A program made the position numbers and the translations under genes. DNA of 8,977 nt from JBKQWK01 sp052139595. Lineage in GTDB: Bacteria > Actinomycetota > Thermoleophilia > UBA2241. The first letter of the stretch is position 1; each line of letters starts with the position of its first letter. Positions 4,986-8,977 of the stretch are shown piece by piece. The notes under the pieces were generated by a model. The model searched no databases and was not told the origin of the DNA. It saw only the letters and a list, made by a program, of their open reading frames with translations. The stretch covers positions 1 through 8,977 of the forward strand of contig JBKQWK010000250.1 of NCBI GenBank assembly GCA_052139595.1. The letters are read 5' to 3'.

Positions 4986-5022
4986 GACGCTGAGGCGCCG
5001 GTCAGCGTCAGCGTACCGGCGC
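4986..5022. repeat. Interlocked inverted repeats (pseudoknot-like geometry)
   Basis: Two perfect inverted repeats interleave. GACGCTGA (4986-4993) pairs with TCAGCGTC (5002-5009), and GCGCCGG (4995-5001) pairs with CCGGCGC (5016-5022). Order and spacing are stem 1 of 8 bp, a 1-nt connector, stem 2 of 7 bp, no gap, then a 6-nt connector before the last arm, which is H-type pseudoknot geometry if transcribed. It lies in the divergent intergenic region, 30 bp upstream of the -35 of the plus-strand promoter and about 110-146 bp upstream of the nitroreductase start. It could instead be an overlapping pair of operator palindromes. Confidence 0.5.
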
Positions 5023-5051
5023 TGTCGGCCAGCCGTGACCACAACGAGTGA

Positions 5052-5080
5052 TTGTCATCGCGCCCGAAGCCGGCTATCAT
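5052..5080 (+). promoter_or_regulatory. Predicted sigma70-type promoter for the FAD dehydrogenase-purA operon
   Basis: TTGTCA at 5052-5057 and TATCAT at 5075-5080 each match the -35 and -10 consensus at five of six positions and are separated by exactly 17 bp. Transcription would begin near 5087, giving a leader of about 50 nt to the GTG at 5139, which has AAGGA seven bases upstream. This is the best promoter match seen in the window. Confidence 0.65.
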
Positions 5081-5138
5081 CTCGTAAAGGGAACCTCTTT
5101 TCTGCCCTTTTCTCGAACACCCCCCGTAAGGACACGCT

Positions 5139-6653
5139 GTGGATGCTGCACGCTCTCACTATGACGTCGTCATCGTCGGTGCCGGTCCGGCCGGTATTTT
5201 CGCCGCTCTCGAGCTGGTGCGGGGCAACGGCCTGCGCGTGCTGCTGGTTGAGCGCGGCCCAGACATCAACCATCGCGCCTGCCCAGCGCGCAAAACCGGC
5301 GTCTGCACCAACTGCGACCCCTGCGACATCACCTGCGGCTGGGGCGGCGCCGGCGCTTTCAGCGATGGCAAGCTGACGCTGGCCACCGAGGTCGGGGGCT
5401 GGCTCGACAAGTTTGTCGCTAAGTCGCAGCTGCGCCAGCTGATCGACTACGTCGACGGCCGCTGGATCGAGTACGGCGCGCCCACCGAGGTACACGGCGG
5501 TGGCCGCAAGGCCGAGAAAATCGGCCGCGAGGCGCTCATTAAGGGCATGACGCTCATCGCCTCGCCGGTGCGCCACATGGGAACTGAGCGTGCCTACGAC
5601 ATCCTCACGCGCATGCGTGATGAACTTGAAGCGCGCGTCACCGTGCGTACCGGCGTCACGGCGGTGCGCATCCTGACCGATGTCGAGCCGCGACCGGCCG
5701 CCGGCAGACGTGCCGACGACGCGCCGACGACGCCGCTACGCGCCGTCGGCGTCGAGCTGAGCGACGGCAGCCGTGTGAGAGCCGACAACGTGATCGCCGC
5801 CCCGGGTCGTCAGGGCGCCGAGTGGATGGTCGCCGAGTGCAAACGCCTGGGCATACGCATGCGCACCAATCCCGTCGACATCGGCGTCCGCGTCGAGGTG
5901 CCGGCGGTGATCTTGGAACCCCTCACCGCCGCCCTCTACGAGAGCAAGCTCGTCTACTACACGCCGAGTTTTGACGATCCCGTGCGCACGTTCTGCATGA
6001 ACCCATATGGCGAGGTCTCGCTGGAGAACTACGGCGACGTTATCACCGTTAATGGCCACAGCTATGCCGAGCAGAAGACCGACCGCACCAACTTCGCCCT
6101 GCTCGTGAGCACCGACTTTACGCAGCCGTTCGACGACCCCATCGCCTACGGCAAGTCAATCGCCCGCCTTGCTAACCTGCTTGGCGAAGACATCATCGTG
6201 CAACGTCTTGGTGACTTGCAGCAGGGCCACCGCAGCACCGCTGAGCGCATCCTGCGCGGCACGGTGCAACCAACTCTCAAGGGTGCTACCCCCGGTGACC
6301 TCAGCTTTGTGCTGCCCTACCGCCACCTGCGCGATATTCTCGACATGCTCGAGGCCATGGACGCCCTGGCGCCGGGAGTCAACGCCCGCGATACATTGCT
6401 CTACGGCGTCGAGGTAAAGTTCTACTCGGCCCGGCCCGAACTCGACGCCGGTCTGCAGACGCCGGTGCAAAACCTCTACGCCGTCGGTGACGGGGCCGGC
6501 ATCACTCGCGGCCTTATTCAGGCCTCGGCGGCCGGCGTCATCGCCGCCAGAAGTATCCTCAACGGCGGCCGAGCGGCCGCCGCAACGCCAGTGACCGGCG
6601 GCCGGGTGGCCGCCGCGAACGAGTCCTCGAACGGCGGCCACCCGGCCGCCTGA
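5139..6653 (+). CDS. FAD-dependent dehydrogenase (COG2509 type) with cysteine cluster
   Basis: This 504-residue flavoprotein has an N-terminal Rossmann FAD-binding motif, VIVGAGPAG (11-19, G14-x-G16-xx-G19), with the ribose-binding acidic residue at E38 (LLVERG). At the other end is a second FAD-contact motif, NLYAVGDGAGITRG (445-458). Between them, C48, C56, C59, C62 and C66 (CTNCDPCDITC) lead into GWGGAGAFSDGKL (67-79), which is characteristic of the uncharacterised COG2509 FAD-dependent dehydrogenases. The CxxCxxCxxxC spacing resembles a [4Fe-4S] ligand set. The substrate is unknown. GTG at 5139 has AAGGA upstream and a good promoter at 5052. The family-like sequence ends near residue 474. 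Residues 475-504 are an Ala/Gly-rich tail encoded by three GC-rich palindromes, probably a late extension. The gene is followed after 14 bp by purA and probably shares its transcript. Confidence 0.9.
   Translation: MDAARSHYDVVIVGAGPAGIFAALELVRGNGLRVLLVERGPDINHRACPARKTGVCTNCDPCDITCGWGGAGAFSDGKLTLATEVGGWLDKFVAKSQLRQLIDYVDGRWIEYGAPTEVHGGGRKAEKIGREALIKGMTLIASPVRHMGTERAYDILTRMRDELEARVTVRTGVTAVRILTDVEPRPAAGRRADDAPTTPLRAVGVELSDGSRVRADNVIAAPGRQGAEWMVAECKRLGIRMRTNPVDIGVRVEVPAVILEPLTAALYESKLVYYTPSFDDPVRTFCMNPYGEVSLENYGDVITVNGHSYAEQKTDRTNFALLVSTDFTQPFDDPIAYGKSIARLANLLGEDIIVQRLGDLQQGHRSTAERILRGTVQPTLKGATPGDLSFVLPYRHLRDILDMLEAMDALAPGVNARDTLLYGVEVKFYSARPELDAGLQTPVQNLYAVGDGAGITRGLIQASAAGVIAARSILNGGRAAAATPVTGGRVAAANESSNGGHPAA
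6563..6650. repeat. Three GC-rich palindromic repeats inside the 3' end of a coding region
   Basis: Three hairpin units share the arms GGCGGCC and GGCCGCC with a 4-nt loop: 6564-6581 (loop GAGC), 6597-6614 (loop GGGT) and 6633-6650 (loop ACCC). The first two extend to an 8-bp stem by a flanking C-G pair. Unit 3 is the exact reverse complement of unit 2, so units 2 and 3 can also form one long stem, and their loops are complementary. All three are read in frame as GGRAAA, GGRVAA and GGHPAA, and the last ends directly before the stop codon. They look like a short REP/BIME-like interspersed palindrome family that has extended the protein. The position, just ahead of the purA ribosome binding site, could affect mRNA stability or purA expression. 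Confidence 0.75.
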
Positions 6654-6667
6654 GCAAAGGGAGTGCC

Positions 6668-7966
6668 GTGCCAGCAACAATCGTGATCGGCGCCCAGTGG
6701 GGCGATGAGGGCAAAGGCAAGATCACCGACCTGCTGGCCGAGAAAGCCGATGTGATCGCTCGCTACCAGGGCGGTAACAACGCCGGCCACACCATCGTCC
6801 GCGCCGGCGAAGAGTTCAAACTCCACCTGATCCCCTCCGGCATCCTCTACGCCGGCAAAACCTGCGTGATCGGCAACGGCGTCGTCATCGATCCCCGGGT
6901 CATGTTCGCCGAGATCGAGGCTCTGCGTGAGCGCGGCGTGGCAGCCGACAACTTGCGCGTCAGCGGCAACGCCCACCTGATCATGCCCTACCACGTCCTG
7001 CTCGATGGCGCTGCCGAAAAGAGGCTGGGCAAGTTCAAGATCGGCACGACCGGACGCGGCATCGGCCCCTGCTACGTCGACAAGTACGCGCGCCTTGGTA
7101 TTCGCGTGCAGGATCTGCTCGACGAGAAGATCCTGCGTCGCAAGGTGCGCACGTCGTTGACCGAGAAGAACCAGTTACTGCAGATCTATGGCATCGCGGC
7201 GCTCGATCCCGACCAGGTGACCGATGAGCTGCTCGCTTATCGCGAGCGTTTCGAGCCTTTCATCAGCGAAACGTCACTGCTCATCAACGACGCTCTCGAT
7301 CAGGGCAAGCACGTCCTCTTCGAAGGCGCTCAGGGAGCTCTCCTCGATATCGACTTCGGCACGTACCCTTTCGTCACCTCGAGCAACCCGATTGCCGGTG
7401 CCGCCTGCACCGGCGCCGGAGTCGGCCCAACGCGCATCGACAGCGTCATTGGCGTCGCCAAGGCCTACATAACCCGGGTCGGCGAAGGGCCGTTCCCCAC
7501 CGAGCTGAACGACGAGACCGGCGATGCGATGTGCGAAGTTGGCCACGAGTTCGGCACCACGACAGGGCGCAAACGTCGCTGTGGCTGGCTTGATCTGGTC
7601 GCCCTCAAGTACGCCGTGCGCACCAGCGGCATCACTCACCTCGCCATTACCAAACTCGACGTACTCTCCGGTCTGCCGACCCTCAAGGTCTGCACGCGGT
7701 ACAAGGCCGGACGAAAAGTGCTAGACGAGTTTCCCCTGCGTCAGACCGACTTTCACCACGCCAAGCCACTCTATGAAGAGTTGCCCGGCTGGCAGGCAGA
7801 CCTGCGCGAGTGCGAGAACTGGCAGGACCTGCCTGAGGCAGCGCGCGACTACATCCAGTACATCGCCGAGTTCACGCAGACACGGGTCAAGTTTATTGCC
7901 GTCGGTCCTGGCCGCGACGAGACTATCGTTCTGCCGCGCAGTATCGGCCGCGGCGGAGCCATGTAG
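6668..7966 (+). CDS. purA: Adenylosuccinate synthetase
   Basis: This is a full-length 432-residue PurA, which makes adenylosuccinate from IMP, aspartate and GTP, the committed cytoplasmic step from IMP to AMP. The N-terminal GTP/IMP site GAQWGDEGKGK is at residues 8-18 with the catalytic D13, and GGNNAGHT (35-42) supplies the catalytic H41, the same numbering as in E. coli. GTTGRGIGP (126-134), EGAQG followed by LLDIDFGTYPFVTSSN, GVAKAYITRVGEGPFPTEL, TGRKRRCGWLDL and TKLDVLSG are all present and intact. The end, VKFIAVGPGRDETI, is also typical. GTG at 6668 follows AAAGGGAG with a 4-nt spacer. The upstream FAD-dehydrogenase gene ends 14 bp earlier, so the two are very likely co-transcribed; the palindromes in that gene's end lie immediately before the purA ribosome binding site. 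Confidence 0.98.
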   Translation: MPATIVIGAQWGDEGKGKITDLLAEKADVIARYQGGNNAGHTIVRAGEEFKLHLIPSGILYAGKTCVIGNGVVIDPRVMFAEIEALRERGVAADNLRVSGNAHLIMPYHVLLDGAAEKRLGKFKIGTTGRGIGPCYVDKYARLGIRVQDLLDEKILRRKVRTSLTEKNQLLQIYGIAALDPDQVTDELLAYRERFEPFISETSLLINDALDQGKHVLFEGAQGALLDIDFGTYPFVTSSNPIAGAACTGAGVGPTRIDSVIGVAKAYITRVGEGPFPTELNDETGDAMCEVGHEFGTTTGRKRRCGWLDLVALKYAVRTSGITHLAITKLDVLSGLPTLKVCTRYKAGRKVLDEFPLRQTDFHHAKPLYEELPGWQADLRECENWQDLPEAARDYIQYIAEFTQTRVKFIAVGPGRDETIVLPRSIGRGGAM

Positions 7967-8005
7967 GTAGACAGATCGGCAGCGGCGCAGGCGCAGAGAA
8001 GCCTC

Positions 8006-8782
8006 ATGACGCAGACAGCTGAGAAAATGCCGGCCCTGTTCATCGGCCATGGCTCACCGATGAACATCGTTGCCGAGAACACCTATACGGACGATCTTGT
8101 GAAGCTGGCCGCGACGCTGCCACGACCGCAGGCGATTCTCGTCGTCTCAGCGCATTGGCTCACGCATGGCACCGCAGTCAGCGCAGATCAGCAGAACGCG
8201 ACCATTTACGACTTCTCTGGCTTCCCGCACGAACTCTACGAAAAGAGCTACGCCGCGCCCGGCGCCCCGGCCGTAGCCGCCCGGGTCAGCGTGCTGACCG
8301 GCGGCCGCGCCGTGCCGCAAAAGCGCGGCCTCGATCATGCCGCCTGGGCGCCACTCATCCGCATGTACCCTGAGGCCGACGTGCCCGTGCTCGAGCTGAG
8401 TCTCGACCTGTCGTTGCTGCCGGCCGACCACTACGCCCTCGGCCGGCAGCTCGCACCTCTGCGCGACGAAGGGGTGCTGATCATCGGCAGCGGCAACGTC
8501 GTGCACAGCTTTGCCGAGATCGACTGGAACCCCGACGCAGTCCCCGCGAACTGGGCGGTCGAGTTTGACCAGTGGCTGGCTTACGCCGTCGCCGAACGCC
8601 GCCACGGCGACCTCGTCAACTACCTCCAACATCCGCTCGGTCGCCGCGCGGCACCGACGCCCGACCACTTCTACCCGCTGCTCTACACACTCGCCCTCCA
8701 GAGCGATGAGGAGCGGGCGACAACCACCCATGCCAGCATCCAGCATGCCGTCATGTCCATGCGCTGTCTCAAAGTGGGCTGA
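8006..8782 (+). CDS. Class III (LigB-type) extradiol dioxygenase, DOPA-dioxygenase/YgiD family
   Basis: This 258-residue protein belongs to the family of plant/bacterial 4,5-DOPA extradiol dioxygenases and E. coli YgiD, which cleave catechol rings with molecular oxygen at a single metal site. It has the family's conserved segments in order: FIGHGSPMN (12-20), VVSAHW (46-51), IYDFSGFP (67-74), GLDHAAWAPL (108-117), IIGSGNVVHSF (159-169) and PDHFYPLLY (219-227). By comparison with YgiD, metal ligands are expected at H15, H50 and H221, with H111 and H167 in the active site. The physiological substrate is not known for most bacterial members. ATG at 8006 has only a weak upstream purine run (GAGAAG). 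The next in-frame ATG, codon 8, is a possible start that still keeps H15. It lies 39 bp after purA and may be at the end of the same operon. Confidence 0.92.
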   Translation: MTQTAEKMPALFIGHGSPMNIVAENTYTDDLVKLAATLPRPQAILVVSAHWLTHGTAVSADQQNATIYDFSGFPHELYEKSYAAPGAPAVAARVSVLTGGRAVPQKRGLDHAAWAPLIRMYPEADVPVLELSLDLSLLPADHYALGRQLAPLRDEGVLIIGSGNVVHSFAEIDWNPDAVPANWAVEFDQWLAYAVAERRHGDLVNYLQHPLGRRAAPTPDHFYPLLYTLALQSDEERATTTHASIQHAVMSMRCLKVG

Positions 8783-8812
8783 CCGGTCGTCCGGCCCCGG
8801 CCCCGGCCGCGG

Positions 8813-8977
8813 CTAGGCGCGGCTCGGCGATCGTTTGCCGGTGAGCGTCTCCAGACGCACGCGAATAACAACGGTCTTCTGCACCTCGTCAGGCGAAAAC
8901 TGCCAATCGTCGCGCCCTGAGTACTTGCGCATGATGGTCGTCAGACCACGCAGCTTCAGAGGCGCGTCGGCGACGAT
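8813..8977 (-). CDS. Pyridoxamine-phosphate-oxidase-like FMN protein, C-terminal end only
   Basis: An open minus-strand frame runs from the window edge to a TAG at 8813 and gives 54 C-terminal residues. They include LKGLTTIMRKYSG-like sequence (actual start KLRGLTTIMRKYSG) and QKTVVIRVRLETLTGKR near the end. The pairing of an 'LxxIMRKY' helix with a 'TVVIRVxxETLTGK' strand is what I recall for the C-terminus of the split-barrel PNPOx-like/NimA family of FMN-binding proteins, which includes nitroimidazole-resistance reductases and heme or F420-type relatives. The N-terminal flavin-binding part is outside the window, so the subfamily is unsettled. It converges on the extradiol dioxygenase gene with 30 bp between the stops. 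It was not evident from long open reading frames because only its end is present. Confidence 0.65.
   Translation of the reverse strand: MVADAPLKLRGLTTIMRKYSGRDDWQFSPDEVQKTVVIRVRLETLTGKRSPSRA

Noticed and set aside
6156..6680. Minus-strand 174-codon frame opposite the FAD-dehydrogenase end
   Set aside because: It is a shadow of the real gene and of the palindromes, with no ribosome site or recognisable motif.
8807..8822. CCGCG/CGCGG hairpin as a terminator between convergent genes
   Set aside because: The stem is only 5 bp, it overlaps the stop of the minus-strand gene and no T-run follows on either strand.
1..8977. CRISPR array, tRNA/rRNA genes, insertion sequences, prophage or defence genes
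   Set aside because: No spaced repeat array, cloverleaf-like sequence, transposase or phage motif was recognised; every coding region has a metabolic, redox or membrane assignment.

Overview
The window is GC-rich, densely coding bacterial chromosome with strong Shine-Dalgarno sites, frequent GTG starts and several 4-bp ATGA/GTGA gene overlaps. I see no phage, transposon, CRISPR or RNA gene. The lineage cannot be fixed from this sequence. Ferredoxin:thioredoxin reductase, small Rieske proteins, a UbiA/methyltransferase pair and a high GC content fit a high-GC, redox-versatile bacterium (Actinomycetota, Chloroflexota or Desulfobacterota-like), but this is only an impression.

Layout. (1) 1-1849, minus strand: a tightly coupled operon mscL (with an extra C-terminal zinc ribbon) -> UbiA-family prenyltransferase -> UbiE/MenG-like methyltransferase, the last cut by the window edge. 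(2) 2062-3466, minus strand: a four-gene redox operon, Rieske protein A -> CPWC glutaredoxin-like protein -> ferredoxin:thioredoxin reductase catalytic subunit -> Rieske protein B. (3) 3467-3788: a non-coding divergent region with three tandem 20-bp repeats, two of which carry a TGACGTCA palindrome. (4) 3789-4289, plus strand: a BcrC-type undecaprenyl-diphosphatase, convergent with (5) a nitroreductase-family flavoprotein at 4346-4876, minus strand. (6) 4877-5138: a divergent promoter region with a good sigma70-like promoter for the right-hand operon and an unusual pair of interlocked inverted repeats. (7) 5139-8782, plus strand: a FAD-dependent dehydrogenase (COG2509 type, with a cysteine cluster), then purA, then a LigB-type extradiol dioxygenase of the DOPA-dioxygenase/YgiD family. 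(8) 8813-8977, minus strand: the C-terminal end of a pyridoxamine-phosphate-oxidase-like FMN protein, convergent with (7).

Functionally, purA is the only gene in a clear core pathway (AMP synthesis); the phosphatase recycles the cell-wall lipid carrier and MscL is an osmotic safety valve. The UbiA plus methyltransferase pair looks like part of lipoquinone synthesis. The most distinctive element is the Rieske-glutaredoxin-FTR-Rieske operon, which looks like a self-contained dithiol/disulfide electron-transfer module. It contains no thioredoxin and no FTR variable chain, its two Rieske proteins are of different types, and the FTR active-site CHC motif reads CWC. The second distinctive element is a set of three GC-rich 18-20-bp palindromes read through as coding sequence at the 3' end of the FAD-dehydrogenase gene, just before purA.
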